Translations under genes and position numbers: made by a program
The notes under the pieces: model-generated
The model's input: the letters and a program-made list of their open reading frames with translations, nothing else
The model's database searches: none
What the model was told of the DNA's origin: nothing
Shown: piece by piece, positions 46,570-58,075 of the stretch
Layout of the letters: every line of letters begins with the position of its first letter
Numbering within the stretch: the first letter of the stretch is position 1
Assembly: GCA_015680685.1 (NCBI GenBank)
Contig: MNCI01024011.1
Span: forward strand, 2,614-66,613
Origin: Gnetum montanum
Taxonomy: Eukaryota > Streptophyta > Gnetopsida > Gnetales > Gnetaceae
Reading direction: 5' to 3'
Length of the DNA: 64,000 nucleotides

Positions 46570-46746
46570 TTCATATTGAATATAATGAATGTCATGAAAC
46601 AATGAAGTTTTTCTAATGTTTTGTAGGTTTCAAGTTTTTACTCCTATCATTTATTATGATTGTTACATACATTTTAATACTTTTTTTTATTGGAGCTAAC
46701 ATCATTATATCATGTTGGTTATATGATTTAAGGGTACATAAATTAA

Positions 46747-46870
46747 CAATGAGGTGTTAGCCTATAGTGATGAGACTCTTGATTTGAAAGCTCCAAGTCA
46801 TGGGTTCGACAAATCTCCTCTAAAAGATTTGATTTTGACAACCTTATGAATTTCATTTTTCTTGAGGGTT
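46747..46870 (+). mobile_element. tRNA-derived SINE, 5' part
   Basis: gaggtgttagcctatagtga (A-box) at 46751 and catgggttcgacaaatctcc (B-box GGTTCGA) at 46799. The body runs into a T-rich stretch; the tail is unlike the copy at 46426. Confidence 0.55.
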
Positions 46871-46904
46871 ATCAAAATTAAACATTAAATATATAAGTTA
46901 GAGA

Positions 46905-47000
46905 TAAGTGGTTCAAATGATTAGCTCATTATCTTGTTAGCTAAGATGTTATCAATTCAAATTACACCTAAAGCAGTGTTATATTCTTTTATAGTTCTAT
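46905..47000 (+). mobile_element. Second SINE-like type, fragment
   Basis: agtggttcaaatgattagctcat, in parts, then ttatcaattcaaattacacc (B-box-like) and ctataattcttctaat. Matches 48724-48830 and 48855-48980 in the same order. Confidence 0.45.
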
Positions 47001-47089
47001 AATTCTTCTAATTTTGGCCGAGAAGGCAACACGTCTTGCATGATTGGGGGGATGGGGGGGAAGGGGGGAGTGTATTTTGTCACCCTCCA

Positions 47090-47480
47090 TGTCACACACC
47101 ATATGCAGGGGAGCCAAAGAGTCACTACATGGGAGCCAAATCTAAAAAGTCAAGGAGCCAGAGAGTCACTGTAGGGGAGCCAAATCTCTATTCGATTGAC
47201 ATTCCCTGACCCTTGGGCTCCCCATTTGTCTTTTCGTATTCCCTCACATGCACATACCACATGCAGGGGAGCCAAAGAGTCACTATAGGGGAGCCAAATC
47301 TCTATTTAATTAACGTCCCCCAACCCCTGGGCTCTCCATTCGTCTCTTCGTATTCCCTCACGCTCATAAGCCATGTGCAAGGAAGCCAAACAATCACTCT
47401 AGGGGAGCTGAATCTCTATTCGATTGACACCCCTGACCCCCTGGGCTCCCCTTTCGTCTCTTGGTATTCCCTCACGTGTA
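47090..47480 (+). repeat. Minisatellite, 114-bp unit, about 3.3 copies
   Basis: Each unit has caggggagccaaagagtcac, ggagccaaatctctattcga, a ccctgaccc tract, gggctccccattcgtctctt and cgtattccctcac. Unit landmarks (ctctatt) fall at about 47187, 47301 and 47415. The open frame 47213-47557 exists because 114 is divisible by 3. Confidence 0.85.
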
Positions 47481-47491
47481 GGGCCCCGACA

Positions 47492-47593
47492 TGGGTAATA
47501 ATGGATATTTATTATTATAAATGGTGGGTAATAATGAATATTTATTATTATAAATGATGGGTAATAATGAATATTTATTATTGTTATAAATGG
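47492..47593 (+). repeat. Tandem array, 33-bp unit, three copies
   Basis: tgggtaataatgratattta followed by ttattataaatgr. Units at 47492, 47525 and 47558, the third with a 3-bp insertion. Confidence 0.88.
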
Positions 47594-49159
47594 TGACAGT
47601 TACAATTATGATGATGATTACAATCACGGTGACGGTTAAGGTGCGATGTAGTATTTAAAGATATTGAATTTAGGCATCGTGTTACAAGATTAAGAGGTGG
47701 AATATTAGAATTCATGCATTTTCAAAAACATGGATCCTGCTGCTATTAGTCCTAATAGAGAAGGCGAAGAACACTCTCTTTAAGATTAGCAACAACAACC
47801 ATTTGTTACAACAAGTAATGCAATTCGTGGAGGTTGTCGTAGTGGGCGTGCACATGGGCATGGCTAAGTAGAGGATGACCATGGATCATAGAAACTAAAA
47901 ATCTAGAATCAATGACTACAGAGGAGAGAAGATGATTTCTAAAACAAGAAGCAAAACAATGCGAACGAGAATGACAACTAATTCTATGAAATTCAAGAGT
48001 ATGTAATTTATGCATTTTTTAATAGTTCAAAACAAATATTTATCATAGGGAAATCTTCTCATTTTATTTACATACATTGCATATATATTTTTAGGTTGTG
48101 TCAACTTCCACATTATTCTTAAAATATTTATGACTAAACGTTATTATAAATGCCATGAACAACCACATTATAGTGAGAGTGATATAAAATATTTTTGGAT
48201 TCATACAAGTAAAGTAGAAGTACATACAGATGCTACTTTGTTAGACCATTCATATGAAAAATAGAAGATTTTTCATAAGAATGATAATATGTTTATAAGA
48301 CCTAATGGGAAAAATATTTTTAAGTCTTTGTGGGATGCAAAACAAAACCTTCTAGTAATATTGATTAGATTGATTGGTAGCAACAAATTACTAAAGCCAT
48401 AAATCTCTCACATAAATAATGCTCAAAAATGCCATGAACAAACAAAGAAAGAGCAAACTTGATCGAGAGGGTAAAACTAAATTGGATAAGAGGTAGAGAG
48501 ATAGAGGAGGGATGAGTGATTCTGTTTTTAGTTATCTTGTTACCTCGTTCAATAGTCAAGCTTAGTTAACATCATTTTCTTTAATATATATATATATATA
48601 TAAGCTAGTTTATCATGTTAGTTATATGTCTTGGGGTGTACCTATCATTAAATTATTTTGAGTTTTAACACTCACCCCCTCCCCCCAAAACTTTAACTAT
48701 TGTATCTTGGACCATATAAGATATGAGAGGTGGCTTAATGATTAGCTCATTGTTTGATAAGGATTTGCAAGTAAGAGTTTACCTGTTCAAGTCATACTTG
48801 AGGCATCATTATATTCCTCTATAACAATGCATAGTACAAATTAAAAAAAATATGTAGCTCAAGTGGTTAGCTCAATGTCTTATAAATATTATACAAGTAA
48901 GAGGTTGCTAATTTAAGTTGTACCTAATGTACCTTTACCTTCTATGAAGTTCTACCAAAATATCATATTGGCCATAAAAAAGGAACACTACTTTAGCAAA
49001 TGAAGGAAGATGTGGGAGCTTGCATCATAGGAGGGTTACGTTGTTTGTTGCTTTGTGTCGAGCACAATATCATGCCCACTGTAGAAGTGCTCAACTTCAC
49101 CAACGGTGTGGCTTGGTCTAGTCTAGTTTGGTTATGAAATGACTATTTTTTTAGAGGTC
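47594..49159. other. Repeat-derived intergenic DNA
   Basis: Includes an (AT)n microsatellite at 48584-48602, a SINE tail (48605-48680: ttagttatatgtcttggggt, tgagttttaacac) and two SINE-like fragments (48724, 48855). The stretch 47770-48540 reads like decayed coding sequence (for example LDHSYEK near 48245) but was not identified. Confidence 0.45.
48724..48980 (+). mobile_element. Two adjacent SINE-like fragments, second type
   Basis: 48724: ggtggcttaatgattagctc, then cctgttcaagtcatacttga (B-box-like) and gcatcattatattcctctat. 48858: gctcaagtggttagctcaat, then gctaatttaagttgtaccta. Both end near ccaaaatatcatrttggc-like sequence that continues into the family tail. Confidence 0.45.
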
Positions 49160-50027
49160 TAATGAGTAGCGGGTGTTCCTTATGCACAACCATATGAATC
49201 ACAAAGTATGTATGCGTGATCCAGTAGAATTCATCGAAATGATGGGCTAATAGTGTCCTAGATAATTAAGTGTGATGTTGTTAGTTGTTGTCTTTCCAAT
49301 CATCACTTGTGTTAGCTTAATTAGTATGATTAAGTGTGATTGAAGCATAAGATGTTTTAATTTTATTATTTTCATTATTAAGGCATTATAATAATGAAGT
49401 GACTAAAATATTAATTTCTAACTAACTATGGAATTAAGAGTAATCTAAGCTATCCTAAGCATAGAGCATCTATTCCCACTTTTCGTACCCATCTTGAACC
49501 TATACTAATGTTGTTGGGTTACCAAGTGTCTATTGTTGGGCATACGGCATATTCATTGTCAAGATTACCAAGTGTTAATATATCATGCTCAAAGTGGTCG
49601 TACTTATGCTATTATGGAATAAAATATTAATTCCCTACATGCATGAAAGTAAAATGCATTACAAGTAAAGTGCTAAAAATAAACTAAGTGATAATCCAAG
49701 TGTTGTAATGGAAAGAATCAATGTTGATTTTTTTTCCATTCATGAACTATGTTCAAGTACAATGCTCCTTGAAAAAGCTACATTCAATCAATTCATTCCA
49801 TGCTACAGGAACTTAGAGGAAAATTTGGCTAAGTCCTACAAAAGCAAATTGCAAGAGATTCACTACACAAATGAGAAAAGATTCCATTATTACGAATGAT
49901 GCACACATTTATATAGGCTTTAAGTATACCAATGTCAATGCATATGCATTAATGCATCAAAGGATGCTTTGATGATGATGTGTCAATGAGGCTACATCGA
50001 CATAGCCAATCGACAAACACTTTGTCA
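49160..50027 (-). mobile_element. 3' LTR of element A (minus strand)
   Basis: 868 bp. Minus-strand start TGACAAAGTG directly after the purine tract tttttgggggca; end CGCTACTCATTA (family CTCATCA, decayed). U3 holds catcgacatagcc and tgatgatg-type repeats instead of GATATC palindromes; the TATA box is cctatataaatg near 49905-49916. R/U5 shares gctcaaagtggtcgtactt (49589) with the rest of the family. Confidence 0.8.
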
Positions 50028-50279
50028 TGCCCCCAAAAACTCATTCTCAAGTGAATAAAAATGAGATAGAGTTATTTACAAAATTTGGGAAGTATGGAAT
50101 TGATGACAAACTAATTGACAAAAATAATAGACAAACTCTAAGTATCATATTACAAAATATTCAAGTGTACATCAGAAAAAAATCTATACGATTCATAAAA
50201 ATTTATAGCTATTGGTTAGGATGAATCAAGATGAAGTCTTCTGACCATGCTTGAAGGTGAAGGCTCTTGTGATTAGATG
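50028..50279 (-). other. Polypurine tract and pre-PPT region of element A
   Basis: Minus-strand reading ends gagtttttgggggca at 50028. The pre-PPT box ttcccaaattttgtaaataa lies at about 50080. Confidence 0.65.
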
Positions 50280-53040
50280 ATCATTCATCACATCCTAGTC
50301 TTATTAGTGGTGTGGGCTGCCCTATTGTTGCTCCTACTTTCATAAACTTGAAAACATCTAACAATGCCTTCATCTTTTCCTCCTTGTTTCATGGGTCATT
50401 GATAGTCTAGGAAACATCACCTAGAGTAGCTAGTATTGGCACATCTAATGGAAAGGGCATTATAGGAAACATTTCTTTCATGTTGAAAAACTAAGTTGTG
50501 AAATGTTTACACTCGATATTGAATGTATGGATAAGGTTTTGTACTTCATGATAGTCATTTATTCTTTGGGCTAGGTTCTCAGTAACTAATCTTTGGTCTT
50601 CAAATTTACTCTTGAGAACCTTAAGTTGTGCTTAGCTACTTTCAATTTTTGTTTCATTTCCTTATGGAGCTTGAACTCCACCTCATAGAGGAGATGGGAG
50701 TTGGCTACTTGCTTCTCAAACTCTAACTTGAGTCTTCCTATTGTTAGCGTTGCCGAGTTTGCGTAACAAAGATTGGCTAACTCCATGTACTCCATCATCT
50801 CCTTAATTTATTACTTTTTAAAGTAGATTTTATACTTGGTTATGCATTGAGTTCATCAAAGATGGGCTACCATGCATTGCCTCTTTGTTGTAGTTGATGG
50901 ATGGCTTCGTTGACCTTTGCCTTTGCTAGTTTGATTTATTTCTTATTTATCTCCTTGAGCATACTGACCAAGTCCCTGTAATGATTCTTTAATTTTTCAT
51001 GCTTGAAGGATTTATTCTTCTAGGTAATGATCTTGATGATAGTCTTTTGGCAAAGGGCATGAACCTTCTCCATTGGGATATTTTTGTTTTCTATAGCCAA
51101 TCTTCTAATATCCTAGTTTACCTTAGTAAGATGTTCCTGTTGTTGATGGATTTATTCAAGTAATTGTTCCTTTTGCTTCTTAGCTTTCCATAGGCATTGG
51201 TTCTGGTAGGTTAGGATAAGATTCTCCTTATGCATGTCTTAAAGGTCACAACTAGTAGAGTTCATCATTACTTTGGATAGTGATACATCAAAGATAATAA
51301 TTTCTTTAGCATTCTTAGCCTTTTAAAGTTTTTACTGAAATTGTTGAAAAGCTTCATCTCTAGTAAGCTCAGGCCTGAGAATGGATGAATCTAACAAGTG
51401 AACTCTTAGTTTTGCAACATCCACCATCAACTATTTATTTGCTAATGATGGCCTTCTTGAGTTGTGCTTGTACAATTAAGAGCTTTTTCCTTCTCTTTAG
51501 AAGTTACAAATGAATGACTAAAATGTCCTTTGGAAGATCAAATATTTTTAGAATAGGTTGCCTAGTTCTAACCAGTCGCTTCAGCACTTCCTCATGTAGT
51601 GCTACGCTCATCCATTTACTTTGGACTCATGTAGACATTTAAATATTTGCCATCATAGTACTATTAGGCATCGATGCTACTAGAGCACTCAAAGCTTCTC
51701 CAATTTGATCCAAAATCACCTCTACTATGGTCTCTTGATTCTTATGTGGTGTAACCAAAAAAACTATACTTTTTCAATTTTCAAGCATGATAGAGAAAGC
51801 TATTGTGTCCCAGAGATTTTAGAAAATGATTGTTCTAGGATGGATACAAGTGAGTTCTTTGGCATTGGGATCAACATGAATAGGATCTTGGTCCTTTTTT
51901 GTGAAGAATAGAGGGCCTAGGTCGTCCATCGGCTAGCTAATGATCCTAGCAACCTCATTGAGACAACTTATGACTAAATAGTACATAAAGGATTCATCAC
52001 CATCTCTAGAGTCTTATTTTTGTATATGTTACTTCCTAAGTTTCCTCAAGTGCTCAACAGTTGCTACCATTTTAAGGGTTATCTCCAATTGTGGTGGTGG
52101 AGACTAGAGATGGTGCTTCTTCCTCTTGAAGCTTAGTAAGAGCTTTGTCCTTCATCATATCCTACCATGATATGGTAGGAGGTTAGTGGATGACATCATT
52201 TGAGAAGTGAGCTATTCCTTCCTTTTTATAAAGTTTTTTGATAATACATGAAAAAGGAAATATCTTCTAATCCTTCTTATTCTCCTTGAATATCTTCTTA
52301 ATTTCCAAGAAGATGAGCTAGGGAAGGTTAACTTGGAATTTTTTTCTTAGAGCTACACATGCCCTTGCAAAGAAGGCCATCACCTTGCTTGATCTCACTA
52401 TTGGATTGAAGTAGTAGGCCCACTTTTCCTTGGTAAGAGCATTGTACTTATTATGGTCTATTTCATAACACCATTACATTACTTCTTTCTTTTCTTCTAG
52501 ATCCACATGGGTTGATATTTTTGCCAATGTGGCCTTGGTGTTAGATAGTCGGAGGGCTTTAGTAATGGACTTAACCAAGTAGGAGATGATGATAACTTTA
52601 ATTTTTATCATTACATTTCCTTGGTAGTTGTTCTAGAAGAGGTAAGTCTCCCTAAGGTACCATTCCCTACTAGTGGAAATGGTAGGTCATAACAGAGGGC
52701 CTTGTAGTTGTCTTTAAACCTCTTCTTGTGCCAAGTTTAGGAAGGGCTTGAAGTTCAATTCTTAGAGAATTATATCTTGGACCTTCCTTGCTTCTAACTT
52801 CTCTAGTTAGACCTCCACGAGAGTGACCTATAAATTAGGCCTTAGTCTTAGGACCTCATCTTGCCTAGATTTCCCTGTCTCTTTGGTGGGGATTTAGTGA
52901 ACAGATTCCACCTTAGGTTCTTCTCGTAATGGCCTAGTTGCATGTGCCTTCTTGGTCGCTTGTTCTTGTTGTTGTGATTGTTATTATTGTTATCATCTTC
53001 CTTTCCAAGTTTTTTTCTCCTTGGGTTACAATGGCTCACC
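50280..53040 (-). pseudogene. Accessory (env-like position) ORF of element A
   Basis: Minus-strand decayed frame from about 53040 to 50300. It opens with a Lys/Asn-rich basic segment, then ELNFKPFLNLA (about 52760), EWYLRETYLF, IKVIIISYLVKSITKALRLS, NALTKEKWAYYFNPIVRSSK (about 52440-52380), FFARACVALRKKFQVNLP and FLEIKKIFKENKKD (about 52290). Toward the C-terminus come Glu/Lys/Leu-rich, coiled-coil-like stretches (for example 50798-50586). Same layout as 18432-20930 (+) and element B. Many stops. Function unknown. Confidence 0.6.
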
Positions 53041-53571
53041 TTGTTGCTATCCTCATTTTGGAGCCATCTACAATCACATAAATAACCCTAGATTAGTTAT
53101 ATTGATTTTATCTCCTAAGTATAAATACCTTTTGATTAATAATTTTTTAGGTCAGTTTTGGTGGAGGATTTGGTTATAAAGCTTCCTAATGGTTGCTGGT
53201 ACACAAGAATATTTTATTTTGGCCTAGAAGATACTTAGTTATTGATATTATTTCTTTTTGAGAATTAGTTTAATATTATTTCAATACCTAGTTTGCGAGG
53301 TGTTAGAAAAAATTGTTGGCTAATTTGAGTGTTGATGTGCCCATGATGTAGAGCATACCTTTAGAAGCTAAGGGATAAAAAAAACATGTGTAATCAGATA
53401 TGTTAAGAGGAAGTAATGGCTTCTAAAAGATTCATGGCATGAAAACTAGAAAAACTTCCATTGTGTTTGAAGCAAAATGTGAATTTGAAGCTAATTATCA
53501 TGCATATATATAGCATTTTTATGATACATCGATGGAGATGTGTCATCATATTGGACCATGTTGATGGAGAT
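53041..53571 (-). other. Leader upstream of element A accessory ORF
   Basis: AT-rich; aligns by eye to 58080-58560 of element B (shared attac/aaaaactycc and gatgcatcg-like landmarks). The match breaks at 53571, where the LTR of element B begins, with gagat at 53567-53571 as a possible target-site half. Confidence 0.5.
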
Positions 53572-54415
53572 TGATGAGCAACAATTAGTTCCTCCACCCA
53601 ACGATACAAATCATAAGCATGCACTAATGATTTGATCGAATTTTGTGGACTTAGCTCCTAAGTGTGCCTATAGACAAAGATGGTGACTTGGGGGAAAATG
53701 AGCATTGTCTTCTTAGCTCTCACTTGTGTAGGCTCATATATATGGTTAAGTGTGAGCTAAGGCATTTGATATTTATTTATAGTTTGTATTTTTAAACCTA
53801 AGCATTGGAAAGGTAAATGGTTGAGAATTAACTAATCTAGCTATCTAATAGTTCTAAGACTAACTAACCTAACATAAGTATCTAGGCCTACTTTTCGTAC
53901 ACATCCTAAACTCATATCAATGCTACTTGGTTACCAGGTGGTAATTATTGGGCATACCATATTACCACTACTAGGATTACCAAGTGTTAAATGGTATGCT
54001 CGAAGTGATTGTACTTATGTATTCATTATTAAGTGCATTAATGAATTAGAACAAGAAGATAAAGTGCATTAATGAAATATTAAACTATCCCAAGTTGTGC
54101 AAGGAACATCAAGAATCTCATCTTTATTTTTGGTCTCATTAATGTGTTCAAGTACAAGATGCTCGAATAAAGATCCATACAATTGCTTGAGTTCCTATTG
54201 CAGGCACTTAAAAAATATTCTTACTTTGTAGAAGTAACACTACAAGAACTTGGCTACACCAATGACATAACATGCCATAAATGTAGTGGGTATGTGCATT
54301 TATATAGGCATGACATGACATTGCATCAACACATTTATGTCGACACATCTTTCCATGCATCAATGGGGCTATGTCGATGCATGCTTATCAATGCAATGGT
54401 TGACATGATTCATCA
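53572..54415 (-). mobile_element. 3' LTR of element B (minus strand)
   Basis: 844 bp between TGATGAGC (53572) and the minus-strand start TGATGAATCATG (54415). U3 has repeated tgcatcga/tcgatgca and atgtcgaca palindromes (54325-54385); the TATA-like tgcctatataaatgc is near 54295-54309. The minus-strand purine tract ttgtgaaggca lies just upstream. Confidence 0.82.
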
Positions 54416-54499
54416 TGCCTTCACAACTAAGGAAAAAATTGTCCTTGAGTGAACAAAAGTAGGACCAAGCTTTTTACAAAATTGGGAAGGTATGGAATT

Positions 54500-57400
54500 A
54501 TTGACCAACTAACTTTGAGTACCGAATTGTATGAAATTACAAAATTGGTGTCCAAGACAACAAAATTGGACACCCTTACAAAATTGATAGTAGGATCCCT
54601 TTGATTGTCGATGATGAGATGAAGTTTAAATAGTGTCAACAGGTGAAGGCTTTTAGGATGCTAAAGGACCTTCACCAATCTCTAGCGCACGTGGTGGTAG
54701 TAGTAGTTGAGGTTGTCCTACTACGATTGTTGCTTCTAGAGGAAGTCAAAAAGCATCCAACAATGCTTTTAATTTTGTCTTCTTTGCTTCGTGGGTTGTA
54801 TGTAGTCCATGCAGCTTTGTTAATGTGGGCTAGTATAGGAATGTCCCATAGGTAAGGCATTGTAGGGAACAACTTCTTAACATTTACAAAACATGCTGCA
54901 AACAGTTTCTGTTTGATGTTGAACATCTTGATGAGGTTCTATAGCTAGTGGTAATTATTCATTCTTCTAGCCAGGTCCTGAGCAACTGATCATTGATCAA
55001 TGAACTGGTTTTTGAGAACTTTGAGCTCTACATTGGCTATCTTCAACTTTTGCTTGGTGATGAGAGTGGTTACTCTAATAATTAAAGTGGTTATTATTAG
55101 AGCGGTTACTCTAATTATTAGAGTGGTTATTATTAGAGCAGTTACTCTAATTATTAGAGTGATTACTCTAATTATTAGAGTGGTTATTCTCAGGTTACTC
55201 CTAGGCCTATAAATACAGTGCCTAGGTTCACAATAGGGCGTAATTTAGAAGAAGGAGTCAAGAGGAAGTCTTGTAGGAGTCAAGTAGTGAAACTCTTGTA
55301 AAGTATTTTCCAAGTGCCCTCAGTAGGAGGTCGAAGTGTAGCTGGATCTTTATTCAAGCATTGTGTACCTGAGCCAACCTTGTGTATGGCAATAAAGACG
55401 AGCTCTTTGATTCATCCTTGTAGCACTTGAGATTTGTTTTCTTACTCATTTATTTTATTTTATTTTCTTATGCATTTATTATATTATATTTTATTTTATG
55501 CACTTTACATTTCTGTTATTAGTGTAGCAATTCATTTTAATCAATTAAGAAAATCATTAAAATACACTCAATACAATCACTTTGAGCATGCGTGTAACAC
55601 TTGTTACCCAGTAATGATTAGCATTTGGTAATCCCAATAGTGTTGCATTGGTTTAGGATGCGTACAGAAAGTGAGAATAGATATGGGTGTTAGGATTAGT
55701 TATAGCCTAGTTAATCAGTAGTTAAGTTAAATTAGTCACTTAGTTATCTCTCTCTTTCCCTATTAGCACAGGACATAAAAACATAAAAGCTATAAAAATC
55801 GTATGTCTCAAGCTTACTTAACCATACAATTGTGACATACAGGTAAGCTTGGGAAGACATCGATCAACCAACCCATCCTTGTTCCACAAGGGCGCATAAG
55901 CACTTAGTCCTTGGAATTCGACTAGATTGTGCATGAAATGCTCATATTCATATGGTTGAGCATAGGGGTACCTTGCCACTCATCACTTAGTCTCTTTATG
56001 ATGTTTGGATTTGGCCTCATAGAGGAGGCACCAACTAGCTACTTGCTTCTTGAGCTCTGTACTTGGCCTTTCTATAGTCAACATAGCCAAGTTTGCATAT
56101 CAAAGGTTGGCGAGCTCCATGTACTCCATCATCTCTTTTATCTATAAATCATTTAGGCAAATTTTAGTTTTATTGTGTGCATTTAGGTTGTTAAAGATCG
56201 ATTGTCATACTTTGCCTATTTGTTGGAGTTACTAGAGTGTCTCATTCATCTTCACTTTGGCTAATTGGATTTCCTTCTTATTCACTTATTTAAGGAGCCC
56301 CACCTAATTCTTGTAGTGATTTTTCACACATTCAAACTTTAGGGCCTAATTTTTCTAGGTAGCTATCTCAATGGCCATCTTTTGGCAAAGTGTTGGACTT
56401 GCTCCATAGAGAGATTACAATTCTCTGCTGCTAACCTCCTCAAGTCAAGCTTCATCTTAGCTAGTTGTTCCTACTATTGTCTCACAAATTTTACCATTTA
56501 TTCCTTTTGTTCCTCGACATTTCACAAGCAGAAAAGATCCTTGGTGAGGATCAAGTTTTCCTTGCAGACTTGAGCCAAGTCCTTATTGGTGTTGATTGCT
56601 AATGCTTTTGATAAGGAGGCATCAAATACCATCATCTCCTTTGCATTCTTAGCCTCTCTTAATTTTTGCTGAAGTTATTATAAAGCTTCATCTTCACTAA
56701 GATTCGGCCTGAGAATGGTAGGGTTGGAGAGACAAGCCCTCAACTCTACAACTTTGATAGCTAACTAATGGTTTTTGGTAGTGGTTGTCTTTGGTTGGGC
56801 ATTGACGATGATGAGCTTGCCATTTGTCTTTAGCAGCTCCAACTAGATTGCTATGATTTGATTTGAGAGAGCAAAGATCTCCGGAAGTTGTTGTCTGGTT
56901 GCCATAGTCAGTCCAATACCTTCTCATGTTGGGCTACACTTAGCTAACCACTTCCTGCTCCTGTGAAAGCTTATACATCTTTCAAAGTAATACTGTTTAG
57001 CATGGATTTCATACAAGTGTTCAAAGCCTTGGCCACCCTATCAGTGACTACTTTTGCCACTGTTTCCTATCCATGGTGCTGCATCACTAGGACAGTCACC
57101 CCTTTACCTTCCTTTAGACATATTGAGAAAGTTACAATGTTCTTAGAGATTTTAGGGGACTCTTGTTATCTAGGGATGGACACCGTTACTTCTTAGGTGC
57201 TTGGATTTGGCATAACATGCTATACCTCTCCTTTGATAAAGTTTTTGGATAAGGCATGGAAAGTAGAGTATCTTCCTCCCTTTCCCATTTTCCTTGAAGC
57301 ACTTGTTAATTTCAAGGTAGATTAGGTGAGGGAGGTTGATTGGGAACTTGTCACTTAGAGCAATGCATGCACAGGAAAAGAAGGTTATTACCTTGCTAAG

Positions 57401-58075
57401 CCTCACCATAGGATTTAGGTGATAGGCTGTTATGTTGAAGTAAATGTGATTTGCATTAGTGAGTGCACCGTATTCCTTACGATCCATCTAATAGAAACAT
57501 TGGACCCATTCTTATTTGCTTTGGGGTCCACCTAAGTAGAGATCTTTGCAAGTGTTACCCTTATATTGAGCAAGCCAATGGCCTTCACAATGGCTTCAAC
57601 CAAATAGGAGATAGTTATATCCTTGATCTTGATCATCGTGTCTCCCTACTAGTTGTTCCAAAATAGGTATGTCTAACCCATGTACAATTCTCCATTAGAT
57701 GAGAGAATGGACCACATGGAAGACCCCTACAGTTGAGTGCAGACTTCCTTGAGCACCAGGTCCAAGAAGGGATTACAGTTAAGTTCTTAGAGAACTAAAC
57801 TTTGGACCTCCTTGGAATGGATTCTTTTAAGGTAGGCCTTAGTCAATGTGACTTCTAGATGAGGCCTTGGTGCCTCATCTTGTTTGGACTGGTTGGTTTC
57901 TACTGTGGGAATTTGGTGAATAGATTCCACTTCACGCTCCTATTGAAAATGTCCCATTGCATGGGTTTCAGTCTCTTGGTCTTAGGGCTATTGTGGTTGC
58001 TAGCCCCTTCCCCCTTGTGGTTGCTTCTCCCTTGGTTGGAATGTTCCCTTTGTAGGTTCCCCTTTCTTTGATGCC
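54500..58075 (-). pseudogene. Accessory (env-like position) ORF of element B, split by a solo LTR
   Basis: Minus strand, starting MASKKGEPTKGTFQPREKQP at 58075. Then ELNCNPFLDLVLKEV (about 57800), IKIKDITISYLVEAIVKAIG (about 57640-57580), DRKEYGALTNANHIYF (57484), NPMVRLSKVITFF, KFPINLPHLIYLEINKCF and NGKGRKILYFPCLIQKLY (about 57280). One 105-codon stretch (57487-57170) is uninterrupted. The coiled-coil-like C-terminal part is cut at 55985/55058 by a solo LTR and continues to about 54500. This copy gives the best view of the N-terminal domain. The I-N-x-x-x-x-I-x-x-E-I and F-P-x-L-I-x-x-L pattern recalls PF20167, unconfirmed. Confidence 0.65.
55058..55985 (+). mobile_element. Solo LTR, subfamily with an AT-palindrome U3
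   Basis: 928 bp, TGATGAGAGTGG ... GCCACTCATCA, flanked by cttgg (55053-55057) and cttag (55986-55990), a one-mismatch target duplication. No internal region, so the element was lost by LTR-LTR recombination. U3 is an array of about five units of tctaattattagagtggtta (55061-55200) instead of GATATC palindromes. TATA box cctataaatac at about 55205-55215. R/U5 resembles the main family (ggcaataaagacgagc). Confidence 0.9.

Noticed and set aside
46747-46830. A true tRNA gene
   Set aside because: Only A- and B-box matches; no foldable cloverleaf with acceptor stem was seen, and a multi-copy tail follows, so SINE is preferred.
47213-47557. ORF encoding 38-residue repeats (GSPFV-YSLT)
   Set aside because: Produced by a minisatellite whose 114-bp unit is divisible by 3; no start context or homologue.
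55000-55212. 70-codon ORF made of RVVTLIIR-like repeats
   Set aside because: It translates the U3 tandem array of the solo LTR.
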